DNA of 64,000 bases from Bradyrhizobium lablabi (GCF_018129385.1 NZ_JAFCLN010000023.1:1-64000), one strand, 5' to 3'. Shown: positions 20,119 to 29,255, counted from the stretch's first letter. Notes: a model not told the origin generated them from the sequence alone. Translations and numbers: made by a program.

Positions 20119-20223
20119 CCTCATGGTGAGGAGCGCGTCTTCGCGCGTCTCGAACCATGAGAGCCCCAATCCCGTTGCCGCCATCCTTCGAGACGCCGCG
20201 CGATGCGCGGCTCCTCAGGATGA
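20119..20223. repeat. Intergenic palindrome (CTCATGGTGAGGAGCGC family)
   Basis: Left arm CCTCATGGTGAGGAGCGCG and right arm CGCGGCTCCTCAGGATGAGG pair over an inner CGTCTCGAACCATGAG / CTTCGAGACG portion. It lies between the convergent GGDEF-EAL and MarR genes and could end both transcripts. Confidence 0.6.
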
Positions 20224-20237
20224 GGTCGGAGGGTGAC

Positions 20238-20762
20238 TCAAAATTCCCGCGCGATCTTTGCCAGCATCTCCAGCAGCGCGAGGCGGTTCGCGGGACCGAG
20301 CAATTCATCAAGCCGCGCTTCGTGCTTGGTCGCGACCAGCTTTTTGGCGCGCGCCAGCACCGCCCTGCCCTTGTCGGTCAGCACCAGGATATGCGAGCGG
20401 CGGTCGTTGGTCGAACGCATCCGCGCGCAGAGGTCGCGGCTCTCGAGGCCATCCAGCATCGCGACGAAATTCGGGCGCAGGATGCCGAGCGTATTGGCGA
20501 TCTCGGTCTGGTTGCGGCCCGGATTTTTGTCGAGCAGCAGGAGGACGGAAAACTGCGCCGGCGTGAGCTGTAGCGGCGCGACGCAGCGCAGGAAATCCTC
20601 GAACACCTTGAGCTGCGCGCGCTTGAGCGAATAGCCGAGCAGCTCGGCCAGTTCGCCCATCTGCAAGGGGCCGCCGCCCTCGCCCGCGCCGTCCGCCCCG
20701 TCCTTGCGCGCCGGCCGGGGCGGCTTGGCGGCATCCAGGGTAGCGGTCTTGGAAACAGTCAT
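20238..20762 (-). CDS. MarR family transcriptional regulator
   Basis: The 174-residue protein has a central MarR winged HTH. The recognition part reads NQTEIANTLGILRPNFVAMLDGLESRDL and the wing DRRSHILVLTDKGRAVL. The N-terminal 30 residues are basic, Pro-rich and probably disordered. It is divergent from the second ABC importer and near a feruloyl-CoA-synthetase-like operon. CouR (R. palustris) and HcaR (Agrobacterium) are MarR repressors of hydroxycinnamate genes that respond to the acyl-CoA, so this is a good candidate for the same role. Confidence 0.88.
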   Translation of the reverse strand: MTVSKTATLDAAKPPRPARKDGADGAGEGGGPLQMGELAELLGYSLKRAQLKVFEDFLRCVAPLQLTPAQFSVLLLLDKNPGRNQTEIANTLGILRPNFVAMLDGLESRDLCARMRSTNDRRSHILVLTDKGRAVLARAKKLVATKHEARLDELLGPANRLALLEMLAKIAREF

Positions 20763-20825
20763 CGCTCGAAGCTCGCAATCCCGCTAGAAATGGGCCGGGC
20801 GCCGGCCGGCCTTGCGATTATATTC

Positions 20826-20838
20826 GATAATTGTTATC
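20826..20838. promoter_or_regulatory. Candidate MarR operator between marR and livH
   Basis: GATAA-TTG-TTATC is a perfect inverted repeat in an AT-rich island of the divergent region. A related GTTAT-N5-ATAAC palindrome lies at 30083-30097 upstream of the enoyl-CoA hydratase operon. Binding by the adjacent MarR protein is inferred. Confidence 0.45.
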
Positions 20839-20926
20839 CACTATATCAAATTCCGGCGGCTTTCAACCGCCGAGATCGCCGCCTGAAGGTTGCGATCGGT
20901 TCGACGCGTGAGGGGGAGCGCCGGTT

Positions 20927-21967
20927 TTGAATACGACGATCATGCTGTTCCTGATCCAGGACGGCATCACCAATGGCGCGATCTACGCGCTGCTGGGCCT
21001 TGCGCTGGTGCTGGTATTCGCGGTCACCCGCGTCATCCTGATTCCGCAGGGCGAATTCGTCACCTATGGCGCGCTGAGCTATGCGATGCTGGCGACCGGC
21101 AACGTGCCCGGCACGGTGTGGCTCGCGGTTGCGATGGGCGTCGTCGCCTGCGGCCTTGACCTGTTCGCGATGCGCCGCGCGCTGCATGTGAAGAAGATCG
21201 GACGCACCGTCGCGATCAACATCGCCCTGCCGCTGGCCATCCTGGCGCTGACGTATTCGCTCGCCAGCGCGAAGACGCCGATCGCCGTCAATCTCGTGCT
21301 GGCGCTGCTGATCGTCGCCACCATCGGGCTGTCGCTCTACCGCATCGCCTTCCAGCCGCTGGCGCACACTTCCGTGCTGGTTCTGCTGATCGCATCCGTC
21401 GGCTGCCATCTGGCGCTGCAAGGTCTCGGCCTCGTGTTCTTCGGCGCCGAAGGCCTGCGGGGACCTGCGCTCTCGACGGCGGCGTTCACCGTCGGGCCGC
21501 TGCGCTTCACCGGCCAGAACATCGCAGTCTACGGCGTCACCATCGCCTTCATGGTCGCGCTGTGGCTGTTCTTCGGCACCACGCTGATGGGCAAGGCGTT
21601 GCGCGCCACCGCGATCAACCGGCTCGGCGCGCGCCTTGTCGGCATCCGCACCACGCTGTCGGGCCAAATCGCCTTCCTGCTCGCCGCCGTGATCGGCGCG
21701 ATCTCGGGCATCCTGATCGTGCCGATCACCACGCTCTATTACGACACCGGCTTCCTGATCGGCCTCAAGGGCTTTATCGCCGCCATCATCGGCGGCCTCG
21801 TCAGCTATCCGCTCACGGCCGTCGCGGCGCTGATCGTCGGCACGGTGGAAGCGTTCTCCTCGTTCTATGCCTCGAACTTCAAGGAGGTCATCGTCTTCTT
21901 CCTGATCATCCCCGTTCTGGTGCTGCGATCGCTTGCGGCGCCCGAGGTCGAGGAGGAGAAGGACTGA
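20927..21967 (+). CDS. livH: HAAT-type ABC permease (LivH-like), second importer
   Basis: This is a 346-residue membrane permease. The start is decided by the ribosome site AGGGGGAG at 20911-20918, which is 8 bases before a TTG at 20927 and 23 before the next ATG. The N-terminus (LIQDGITNGAIYALLGLALVLVFAVTRVI, shown in part) and the late loop GGLVSYPLTAVAALIVGTVEAFSSF are LivH-like. The central part, longer than usual, has extra hydrophobic helices. It is the first gene of a three-gene transporter operon divergent from marR. The importer probably takes up aromatic acids for the operon at 24933-30055. Confidence 0.88.
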   Translation: MNTTIMLFLIQDGITNGAIYALLGLALVLVFAVTRVILIPQGEFVTYGALSYAMLATGNVPGTVWLAVAMGVVACGLDLFAMRRALHVKKIGRTVAINIALPLAILALTYSLASAKTPIAVNLVLALLIVATIGLSLYRIAFQPLAHTSVLVLLIASVGCHLALQGLGLVFFGAEGLRGPALSTAAFTVGPLRFTGQNIAVYGVTIAFMVALWLFFGTTLMGKALRATAINRLGARLVGIRTTLSGQIAFLLAAVIGAISGILIVPITTLYYDTGFLIGLKGFIAAIIGGLVSYPLTAVAALIVGTVEAFSSFYASNFKEVIVFFLIIPVLVLRSLAAPEVEEEKD

Positions 21968-21970
21968 CGC

Positions 21971-23740
21971 ATGACCAACCGCTGGCCCCTCCTCGTCTTT
22001 GCACTCGTCATGGCTGTCATCCCGCTGATCCCGGGCATGCCGCCGTTCTGGATCGTGCTGCTCGACAATATCGGCCTCGCCGCTTTGGTGGCGATGGGGC
22101 TGGTGCTGCTCACCGGCGTCGGCGGCCTCACCTCGTTCGGCCAGGCGGCGTTTTGCGGCTTTGGCGCCTACACCACCGCCGTGCTGACGGTGAGCTACGG
22201 CTTTTCGCCGTGGGTCACGCTGCCGCTCTCGCTGCTGGTCAGCGGCATCGCCGCCGTGATCCTCGGCATCATCACGGTGCGGCTGTCCGGCCACTATCTG
22301 CCGCTCGGCACCATCGCCTGGGGCATCGGGCTCTATTATCTCTTCAGCAAGCTGGAATTTCTGGGCCGCAATGACGGCATCTCCGGCATCCCGCCGCTGT
22401 CGATCGGCACGTTCAGGATGCTCGACCCCGGCACGATCTATTACGCGATCTGGCTCGCGGTGCTGATCTCGGCTGTGCTGACCATGAACCTGCTGGACTC
22501 CCGCACCGGCCGCGCCATCCGCGCGCTGCGCCGCGGGCATATCGCGGCGGAGGCGTTTGGCGTGCAGACACCGCGCGCCAAGCTTCTCGTGTTCATCTAT
22601 GCCGCTGTTCTCGCCGGGCTCTCCGGGTGGCTCTATGCGCATTTCCAGCGCGCGGCCACGCCGACGCCGTTCGGCGCGCAGGCCGGCATCGAATATCTCT
22701 TCATCGCCGTCGTCGGCGGCGCCGGCTACGTCTGGGGCGCGGTGCTGGGCGCCGGCATCGTCGTGATCCTCAAGGAGATATTGCAGAGCTATCTGCCCCT
22801 CATCTTCGGCGGCCAGAGCCAGCTCGAGACCATCGTGTTCGGCATGTTGCTGGTGGTGCTGCTGCAATTGGCGCCGACCGGCGTGTGGCCCTGGCTGATG
22901 TCCCGATTGCCGTTCAGACTCAGCCGCAAGCATCCCGACACGGCGCCGACCCTGCCGGCGCGCGAGCGCTTGGCGACGGCGCCCTCAGTGCTGTTGCACA
23001 TCGAGAAAGCGCGCAAGCAGTTCGGCGGCGTGATCGCGGTCAACGACGTCAGCTTCGACGTGCAGGCGCGCGAGATCGTGGCGCTGATCGGCCCCAACGG
23101 CGCCGGCAAGAGCACGACGTTCAATTTGATCACGGGCGTGCTGACCGCGACCGGCGGCAGCATCTCGGTGCTCGACCAAAACATCGACAACGCGCCGCCG
23201 CAGGAAGTCGTCAAGCTCGGCGTCAGCAGGACTTTTCAGCACGTCAAGCTGGTGCCCGATATGACCGTGCTGGAGAACGTCGCGATCGGCGCGCATCTGC
23301 GCGGGTCTTCCGGCGCGGTCTCTAGCATGCTCCGGCTCGACCGATCAGATGAAGCACGACTGCTCGCGGAAGCCGCACGCCAGATCGAGCGCGTCGGCCT
23401 CGGCGATCAGATCGACCAGCTCGCGGGCTCGCTCTCGCTCGGCCAGCAGCGCATCGTCGAGATCGCGCGTGCCCTCTGCGCCGATCCGGTGCTGCTGCTG
23501 CTCGACGAGCCGGCCGCCGGCCTGCGGCACATGGAGAAGCAGCGTCTCGCCGCATTGCTGCGCCAGCTCCGCGACGGCGGCATGTCGGTGCTGCTGGTCG
23601 AGCACGACATGGGATTTGTGATGGATCTCGCCGACCGCGTTGTGGTGCTCGACTTCGGCACCAAGATCGCCGAAGGCGTGCCGGACGCGATCAAGAGCAA
23701 TCCCGACGTGATCAAGGCCTATCTCGGAGTGAGCGCATGA
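21971..23740 (+). CDS. Fused LivM permease - LivG ATPase
   Basis: The 589-residue protein joins a LivM-like permease (about 1-320; LTGVGGLTSFGQAAFCGFGAY, LLDSRTGRAIRALRRGHIAAEAFGV) to a complete LivG-like ATPase (about 340-589). The ATPase has Walker A IGPNGAGKST, signature LSLGQQRIVEIARAL, Walker B LLLLDEPAAGL and the ending DVIKAYLG. The linker is short and Pro/Arg-rich. Fusion fixes one permease and one ATPase in the same chain. A GAGGAG ribosome site precedes the ATG, and the 3' end overlaps the next gene by ATGA. Confidence 0.92.
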   Translation: MTNRWPLLVFALVMAVIPLIPGMPPFWIVLLDNIGLAALVAMGLVLLTGVGGLTSFGQAAFCGFGAYTTAVLTVSYGFSPWVTLPLSLLVSGIAAVILGIITVRLSGHYLPLGTIAWGIGLYYLFSKLEFLGRNDGISGIPPLSIGTFRMLDPGTIYYAIWLAVLISAVLTMNLLDSRTGRAIRALRRGHIAAEAFGVQTPRAKLLVFIYAAVLAGLSGWLYAHFQRAATPTPFGAQAGIEYLFIAVVGGAGYVWGAVLGAGIVVILKEILQSYLPLIFGGQSQLETIVFGMLLVVLLQLAPTGVWPWLMSRLPFRLSRKHPDTAPTLPARERLATAPSVLLHIEKARKQFGGVIAVNDVSFDVQAREIVALIGPNGAGKSTTFNLITGVLTATGGSISVLDQNIDNAPPQEVVKLGVSRTFQHVKLVPDMTVLENVAIGAHLRGSSGAVSSMLRLDRSDEARLLAEAARQIERVGLGDQIDQLAGSLSLGQQRIVEIARALCADPVLLLLDEPAAGLRHMEKQRLAALLRQLRDGGMSVLLVEHDMGFVMDLADRVVVLDFGTKIAEGVPDAIKSNPDVIKAYLGVSA

Positions 23741-24468
23741 GCGCGCTGTTGCAGGTCAGCGACGTGCATATCGCCTATGGCAAGGTCGAGGCGGTGCGCG
23801 GTGTCTCGCTCGAGGTCGGCGACAACGAGATCGTCACCATCATCGGCGCCAACGGCGCCGGCAAGACCACGCTGCTCAATGCCATCATGGGCGTCCTGCC
23901 GCTGAAGGGCCTGACGGCCTTTGCCGGCGCGGACATGGCGCTGCTCGATATCGAGGATCGCGTCGCCGCGGGCCTCAGCCTGGTGCCGGAGCATCGCGAG
24001 CTGTTCGCCACCATGAATGTCGAGGACAACCTCCAGCTCGGCGCCTTCCGGACGGCAAAGGCGGCGGTCGCGCAATCCTTCGAACGCGTCTACACGCTGT
24101 TTCCGCGCCTGAAGGAGCGGCGCAAGCAATTGGCCGGCACGCTCTCCGGCGGCGAGCAGCAGATGCTGGCGATGGGCCGCGCGCTGATGGGCGCACCGCG
24201 GCTTCTGATGCTCGACGAGCCGAGCCTTGGTCTCGCGCCGATCATCGTCGCCGACATTTTTCGCACCATCGGCGAACTGCGCGCCGCAGGCGTCTCGGTG
24301 CTGCTGGTGGAGCAGAACGCACAGGCCGCGCTGAAGATCGCCGACCGCGCCTATGTGATGGAGCTCGGCGAGTTCGTGCTGAGCGGCCCGGCCAGCGAGA
24401 TCGCGACCAACCAGCGCGTGGCTGCGAGCTATCTCGGATTCGCGCGCGAGGGCGAGAGTGCCATCTGA
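23737..24468 (+). CDS. livF: HAAT-type ABC ATP-binding protein (LivF-like), second importer
   Basis: The 243-residue ATPase has Walker A GANGAGKTTLL, signature LSGGEQQMLAMGRAL, Walker B LMLDEPSLGLAP and a LivF-type C-terminus (RVAASYLGF). Translation is coupled to the fused LivM-LivG gene by an ATGA overlap. The cognate binding protein is probably the minus-strand gene at 24933-26087, which lies convergently next door. Confidence 0.9.
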   Translation: MSALLQVSDVHIAYGKVEAVRGVSLEVGDNEIVTIIGANGAGKTTLLNAIMGVLPLKGLTAFAGADMALLDIEDRVAAGLSLVPEHRELFATMNVEDNLQLGAFRTAKAAVAQSFERVYTLFPRLKERRKQLAGTLSGGEQQMLAMGRALMGAPRLLMLDEPSLGLAPIIVADIFRTIGELRAAGVSVLLVEQNAQAALKIADRAYVMELGEFVLSGPASEIATNQRVAASYLGFAREGESAI

Positions 24469-24543
24469 AACACCGCTGACGGCGATGGACTGTCACCCGA
24501 CTCCGCTTCGGATCTAACGATACGAAGCGATCCTCCTCCAGCC

Positions 24544-24786
24544 TTACGGTTCAATGGCCCAAAATAACGCATTGAACACGACTGCTAGCGCTATCGCGAT
24601 TACGAACGCGCCCACGAATACCTGAAAACTGTTGCGATTGTAGGCCGCCAATAGGAAAGAGCCGCCTAGAAACCGCCCGAGGCGAAGGTTTTCGCCATGT
24701 CTAATCGTCGCCACGACCATCCTAATGAGGGTCAAAGCGCACACTAGCCACGCACAAACTATTGCAACGCCAATGACCGTTTCCAT
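24544..24786 (-). CDS. Small two-helix membrane protein, unknown
   Basis: The frame gives an 80-residue protein from METVIGVAIV. Two hydrophobic segments are clear (about 4-26 and 56-78), separated by a basic loop with IRHGENLRLGRFLGG. I do not recognise a family. The local base composition is visibly lower in GC than that of the neighbours, and no strong ribosome site precedes the ATG. It sits between convergent genes, so it could be a recent insertion or a poorly expressed orphan. Confidence 0.5.
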   Translation of the reverse strand: METVIGVAIVCAWLVCALTLIRMVVATIRHGENLRLGRFLGGSFLLAAYNRNSFQVFVGAFVIAIALAVVFNALFWAIEP

Positions 24787-24827
24787 GGGTGCAATATTAA
24801 CCGGGGGTCTGCAAACCAAACTAAAGG

Positions 24828-24925
24828 CGTAGGGTGGGCAAAGGCGCTCTTGCGCCGTGCCCACCACCTTCGTCGCATCGAGCAGAGTTGGTGGGCACGC
24901 TTCGCTTTGCCCACCCTACGCATAC
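24828..24925. repeat. CGTAGGGTGGG palindromic repeat, copy 1
   Basis: Outer arms GCGTAGGGTGGGCAAAG and CTTTGCCCACCCTACGC enclose a second GTGCCCACCA / TTGGTGGGCAC pair. It is a diverged member of the family whose closer copies lie at 53056-53147 and 54416-54507. Confidence 0.7.
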
Positions 24926-24932
24926 TCGGCAA

Positions 24933-26087
24933 CTAGTCGCTCTTCACCATCACGTACTTTCCGTTCTTCACGGTCAGCAGGATGCGCGAGCGGTCGTCGA
25001 GGCCGTAGCGGTCCTTTTCGGTGAAGTTGTAGACGCCCTGGCTGGCGGCGATGTCGCGTTCGGTCATCAGCGCCTGGCGGATGGCTTCGCGGAATTCCGG
25101 CGTGCCCGGTTTGCCCTTCTTGAGCGCAACCGGGATGACGCGTTCCAGCACCAGGAAGGCGTCGTAGGAATGGCCGGCGAACTGGCTGCGGCTGTTGGCG
25201 CCGTGCTTGGCTTCATAGGCCTTGTTGAGCGCGAGGCCCGGCTTCTTGGTCAGCGCGCTGTCGGGCTGGTCCTCGGGATCCATCACGGGACCTGAGGCCA
25301 TGAACACGCCCTCCGCCGCCGGACCGGCGATACGGATAAAGTCCATGCTGGCGGCGCCGTGGGTCTGGTAGATCAGGCCCTTGTAGCCGCGCTCGCGCAG
25401 CGTGGTCTGCGGCAGCGCCGCGGCGGTGCCGGAGGCGCCGATGAGGATCGCGTCGGGATTGGCGGCGATCAGTTTCAGCACCTGGCCTGCGACCGACGTA
25501 TCCGGACGGGCAAAGCGCTCCTCGGTGGCCACGGTCATGCCCATCGGCACGCCCTGCGCCTTGAAGTCGTTGAACCAGAGATCGCCGTAGGAATCGGAAT
25601 AGCCGATATAGCCGACGGTTTTGACATTGTTCTTCTTCATGTGCTCGTAGATCACCTTGCCCATGATCGGAATCGGCTGCGGCATCGATACCGACCATTT
25701 TGCGCGCTCCGGCGTGATCGGGAACGGCGCCAGGCCAAAGTGCGGGATGCCGGCTTCGTTGGCGACGTTCGACACCGCAACCGTCGGGGGCGTGGTCGAC
25801 GAACCCATGATGATGTCGGCCTTGGACTCCGTCACGAAACGCCGCGCATTGTTGGTGGCATTGGTCGGATCGCCGCCGTCATCGAGCGTGATGATCTTGA
25901 GCGGCACGCCGCCGATTTCCTTGGCGACGAATTCGAGCGAGTTGCGCTCGGGAATGCCAAGCGCCGCGGCCGGGCCCGTGGTGGTGACGGTGATGCCGAT
26001 GACAATCTCATTGGCCTGTGCGAACGCTTGCGATCCCGGCACGGCCAGGGCCATCAGCGCGACGGCCGACAGAAGGGTCTTCCTCAT
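24933..26087 (-). CDS. HAAT-type ABC substrate-binding protein, aromatic-acid-like
   Basis: The 384-residue periplasmic receptor has a signal peptide ending near residue 24 (SQAFAQ|ANE) and begins behind GGAGG. The mature start ANEIVIGITVTTTGPAAALGIPERNSLEF is type I periplasmic-binding-protein-like, and it is clearly different from the three paralogues at 12-16 kb. It is the last gene of the minus-strand operon that also encodes a ligase, hydratase, SDR and thioesterase. Partnership with the LivH/LivMG/LivF importer at 20927-24468 and an aromatic ligand such as a hydroxycinnamate are inferred, by analogy with CouP. Confidence 0.85.
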   Translation of the reverse strand: MRKTLLSAVALMALAVPGSQAFAQANEIVIGITVTTTGPAAALGIPERNSLEFVAKEIGGVPLKIITLDDGGDPTNATNNARRFVTESKADIIMGSSTTPPTVAVSNVANEAGIPHFGLAPFPITPERAKWSVSMPQPIPIMGKVIYEHMKKNNVKTVGYIGYSDSYGDLWFNDFKAQGVPMGMTVATEERFARPDTSVAGQVLKLIAANPDAILIGASGTAAALPQTTLRERGYKGLIYQTHGAASMDFIRIAGPAAEGVFMASGPVMDPEDQPDSALTKKPGLALNKAYEAKHGANSRSQFAGHSYDAFLVLERVIPVALKKGKPGTPEFREAIRQALMTERDIAASQGVYNFTEKDRYGLDDRSRILLTVKNGKYVMVKSD

Positions 26088-26162
26088 TCATTCCTCCCTT
26101 GGTGTTTTATCGTTCAATCAAAAAATGCAGGCTCTTTCAGCCCCTTCTTTAGGTCATGCGGG

Positions 26163-26582
26163 TCAGCCCCGCATGAATTTCTCAACAATCTCCGGCGGCA
26201 TCGGCGCCGATTTCAGCTTGTCGGGATCGTCAGGATGACGGCCGACCAGCACACGCGTCTCCCACGCTTCGATCGCCAAGGCTTCGTCCTTGAGCACCTT
26301 GTGCGTGACCTCAAAACTCGAGCGCTTGAAGCTTTCGATCCGGCTCTCGATGGTGATCCAGTCGCCATGGGTCGAGGGGATGTAGAATTTTGCCCGCGTA
26401 TCGACCATGGGAATGCCGACCAGCCCGTATTTGTGGACGAGGTCCTGCTTGGAATAGCCGGCCGCCTCGAACATGATCGACGTGGAATCGTCGAACATCG
26501 CAAAATAGCGCGGGTAGTAGACGATGTTGGCGGGGTCGCAATCGCCCCACTGGATCTGCACGCCGCGCCGATGGACGAACAT
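26163..26582 (-). CDS. Acyl-CoA thioesterase, 4-hydroxybenzoyl-CoA thioesterase (4HBT) type
   Basis: The 139-residue hot-dog-fold protein shows the diagnostic N-terminal IQWGDCDPANIVYYPRYFAMFDDS (shown in part), which includes the catalytic Asp17-equivalent of the Pseudomonas 4HBT family in WGDCDPA. It hydrolyses aryl-CoA thioesters. It starts nine bases after the SDR stop in the operon with the Fcs-like ligase. It could release 4-hydroxybenzoate from 4-hydroxybenzoyl-CoA, feeding PobA at 34249. The family call is strong; the substrate is inferred. Confidence 0.85.
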   Translation of the reverse strand: MFVHRRGVQIQWGDCDPANIVYYPRYFAMFDDSTSIMFEAAGYSKQDLVHKYGLVGIPMVDTRAKFYIPSTHGDWITIESRIESFKRSSFEVTHKVLKDEALAIEAWETRVLVGRHPDDPDKLKSAPMPPEIVEKFMRG

Positions 26583-26591
26583 GCCTGTACC

Positions 26592-27353
26592 TCAGCGCGG
26601 CGCCATGCGGAGCGCGGCATCGAGCCGCACCACTTCGCCGTTCAGATAGGGATTGTCGACCATGTGCAGGGCGAGCGAGGCGAATTCGTCGGCCTGGCCG
26701 AGCCGGTGCGGGAACGGGATCGAGGCGGCGAGCGAGTCCTGCGCTTCCTGCGGCAGGCCGGCGAGCAACGGCGTCAGGAACAGGCCCGGCGCGATGGTGA
26801 GCACGCGGATGCCGAACTGCGCAAGCTCACGTGCGATCGGCAGCGTCATGGCGACGATGCCGCCCTTGGATGCCGAATAGGCGGCTTGCCCGATCTGCCC
26901 GTCATAGGCGGCAACGGAGGCGGTGTTGATCACGACGCCACGCTCGCCGGTCGCAAGCGGCTCGAGCTTCGACATGCCCGCGGTCGCGAGCCGCAGCATG
27001 TTGAAGGTACCGATGAGGTTGACCTGGATCACCTTGTTGAAGTCGGCAAGGCCCATCGGTCCTTCGCGGCCGATCACGCGCTTGGCGACGCCGATGCCGG
27101 CGCAATTCACCAGCACACGCGCGGGGCCGTGGGCCTTTGCCGCCTGCACCACCGCGGCTTCCGCCGAGGCGGCATCGGCAACGTCACAGACGATGGCAAC
27201 GCCGCCGATTTCGGCGGCGACAGTCTCGGCCAGCTTGCCATTGAGATCGCACACGGCGACCTTGGCGCCCTGCGCCGCCAGCCGCCGCGCAGTCGCCGCC
27301 CCGAGCCCCGATGCCCCGCCGGTGACGATGGCCGCTTGATCCTTCAACTGCAT
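26592..27353 (-). CDS. SDR, 3-hydroxyacyl-CoA dehydrogenase type (HSD10-like)
   Basis: The 253-residue short-chain dehydrogenase starts at MQLKDQAAIVTGGASGLG; a TTG five codons upstream is in frame, but GGGAGAGAG is placed for the ATG. The cofactor motif TGGASGLG, the NCAGIG motif and the YSASKGG catalytic segment are intact. The C-terminal LDAALRMAPR is shared with the paralogue at 58732-59490. It probably oxidises the 3-hydroxyacyl-CoA made by the hydratase upstream, as in the beta-oxidative hydroxycinnamate pathway. Confidence 0.88.
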   Translation of the reverse strand: MQLKDQAAIVTGGASGLGAATARRLAAQGAKVAVCDLNGKLAETVAAEIGGVAIVCDVADAASAEAAVVQAAKAHGPARVLVNCAGIGVAKRVIGREGPMGLADFNKVIQVNLIGTFNMLRLATAGMSKLEPLATGERGVVINTASVAAYDGQIGQAAYSASKGGIVAMTLPIARELAQFGIRVLTIAPGLFLTPLLAGLPQEAQDSLAASIPFPHRLGQADEFASLALHMVDNPYLNGEVVRLDAALRMAPR

Positions 27354-27377
27354 GGTTCTCTCTCCCAAAAATCCCGT

Positions 27378-29255
27378 TCAGTTCAGCGCGATGATTTGCG
27401 CCGAGGGCACCGGTGCGTAGATCGTTTCAATCAAGGCGGCGCGATGCTCTAGCACCGCACGCTGGTTGATCGAGCCCTTGTCGGTGACTTCGCCGCGATC
27501 GATCGACAGTGGCGTATCGAGCAGCACGGCGCGGGTGATGCGGGTCGAGGAGCCGGTGGCGGTAGCGAGGAATTTGGCGAAGCGCTCGCGGAAGGCGGCG
27601 CGAACCTGCGGATCGGCCGCGGCGGTCCCGATATTGTCAGACGCAAGCGCCGGATTGACCAGGCGGCAACCGTCGAGATCGAGCACGACCAGCGCCGAGA
27701 GCTCATCGCGGTTGATGCCGGCGATGACGACATCACGCACCAGCGGCGCGCAGGCCGCAACGAAGCGCGCCCGCAACGGGCCGACGCTGACCCAGGTGCC
27801 GCTGGCGAGCTTGAAATCTTCCGCGATGCGGCCGTCGAAATCGAAGCCGGCATCGAAATCGTCGGGATTGGCGGGCTTCAAGGCATCGCCGAACTTGTAA
27901 AAACCCTCCTCGTCGAAGGCAGCGGCGGTCAATTCCGGCTGGCGCCAGTAGCCCGGCGTGACGTTCGGCCCCCTGGCGCGGACCTCGATCTTGCCGTTGT
28001 TCGGCAAGAGCTTTGCGTCGTTGCCCGAAACGGGCAAGCCGACGTGGCCGGAACGGCTGGTGTCGGGGCGGACCGACATGAAAAACGGCGAGGTTTCGGT
28101 GGCGCCGAGCCCGGTCAGCATCGGCACGCGGAAGCCGGTTTCGGCAACCGCGAGTTCATCGAGGCTGTTCCAGATGTAGGGTGAGAGTGCCGCACCGGAA
28201 AAAAACATCGCGTGCAGCCGGCCAAAGAATTTTGCCCGCAGCGCGTTGTCGTCGCGCAGGTAAGGCAGCAGCGATTCATAGCCCTTGGGCACATTGAAAT
28301 AGACCGTTGGGGATATCTCGCGCAGGTTTCTCACGGTCTGCTCGATGCCGCCGGGCATCGGCTTGCCCTCGTCGAGATACATCGAGCCGCCGTTGAACAG
28401 CGTCAGCCCGACATTGTGGTTGCCGCCAAAGGTGTGATTCCACGGCAGCCAGTCGACGATCACGGGCGGCTCATCCTTCAGGAAGGCCAGCGTCTCGCGC
28501 AGCATCACCTGATTGGCGCAGATCATGCGCTGGGTGTTGATGACGGCCTTTGGATTGCCGGTCGAACCCGAGGTGAGCAGGAATTTGGCGATCGTATCCG
28601 GGCCGATCGCCTCATGCGCGGCGTCGAGGCGCGGATGGTCGCCCGCCGCCATGAGGTCCGACAGTTTCGTCACGTCGCGCCCGGGCAGGCTGCCGCGCGA
28701 CGCCGCGATCTCGGTGTCCTGGGGAATATTGGCGGCCAGCGCATCGGCGAATTTGTTGGCGTCGTCGACGAAGACGAGGCCCGGCGTCAGCAGCTTGATG
28801 ACGAAGCCGAGCTTGCCATGGTCCTTCGATATCAGCGAATAGGCCGGCGAGACCGGGCAGAACGGGATGCCCGCATAGAGCGCGCCGAACGCGATCAGCG
28901 CGTGATCGATCGAATTGCCGGAGAGAATGACGATCGGCCGTTCCGCCGAAAGTCCGCGCGCGAGCAGCGCGGAGGCGATGCGCCGGCTGGAGTCGAGCAA
29001 TTGCGCGTAAGTGATTTCGCGCCAACCGCCGGCGGCGTTGCGCTCGGCCATGAACACGCGGCCCGGTTCGGCCTTCGCCCAATGATGCAGGCGATCGGTG
29101 AGACGGACGGGATAATCCGCGAGCGGCTGCTTCGGGCGCAGATAGATGGTGCCGTCGTCGCGACGCTCGACATTGACGGCGGGATCGCCGAACGAGATCG
29201 CGCGCAACGGATGCGCGCTGCCGCCCTTGTCGACCGTGTTTGGCCTCGCGCTCAT
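27378..29255 (-). CDS. fcs: Feruloyl-CoA synthetase-like acyl-CoA ligase
   Basis: The 625-residue ANL-family ligase belongs to the Fcs branch. It has the P-loop LLTSGSTGNPKAVINTQ, the DWLPWNHTFGGNHNVG block typical of feruloyl-CoA synthetases, GLGATETSP, and the late FDGRIAEDFKLASGTWVSVG region that replaces the usual DRxKD hinge. It is long for an ANL enzyme, as Fcs proteins are. Its ATG overlaps the hydratase stop (ATGA). It would activate hydroxycinnamates such as ferulate or p-coumarate. A second ligase of the same type lies at 55791-57662. Confidence 0.85.
   Translation of the reverse strand: MSARPNTVDKGGSAHPLRAISFGDPAVNVERRDDGTIYLRPKQPLADYPVRLTDRLHHWAKAEPGRVFMAERNAAGGWREITYAQLLDSSRRIASALLARGLSAERPIVILSGNSIDHALIAFGALYAGIPFCPVSPAYSLISKDHGKLGFVIKLLTPGLVFVDDANKFADALAANIPQDTEIAASRGSLPGRDVTKLSDLMAAGDHPRLDAAHEAIGPDTIAKFLLTSGSTGNPKAVINTQRMICANQVMLRETLAFLKDEPPVIVDWLPWNHTFGGNHNVGLTLFNGGSMYLDEGKPMPGGIEQTVRNLREISPTVYFNVPKGYESLLPYLRDDNALRAKFFGRLHAMFFSGAALSPYIWNSLDELAVAETGFRVPMLTGLGATETSPFFMSVRPDTSRSGHVGLPVSGNDAKLLPNNGKIEVRARGPNVTPGYWRQPELTAAAFDEEGFYKFGDALKPANPDDFDAGFDFDGRIAEDFKLASGTWVSVGPLRARFVAACAPLVRDVVIAGINRDELSALVVLDLDGCRLVNPALASDNIGTAAADPQVRAAFRERFAKFLATATGSSTRITRAVLLDTPLSIDRGEVTDKGSINQRAVLEHRAALIETIYAPVPSAQIIALN

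Noticed and set aside
20846..22933. Long minus-strand open frame across the second LivH and LivMG genes
   Set aside because: Its composition (Gln/Arg/Asp/His-rich) and lack of any motif show that it is the antisense shadow of the two permease genes.
25359..27452. Long plus-strand open frame opposite the binding protein, thioesterase and SDR
   Set aside because: It is antisense to three well-supported genes and has no domain signature.
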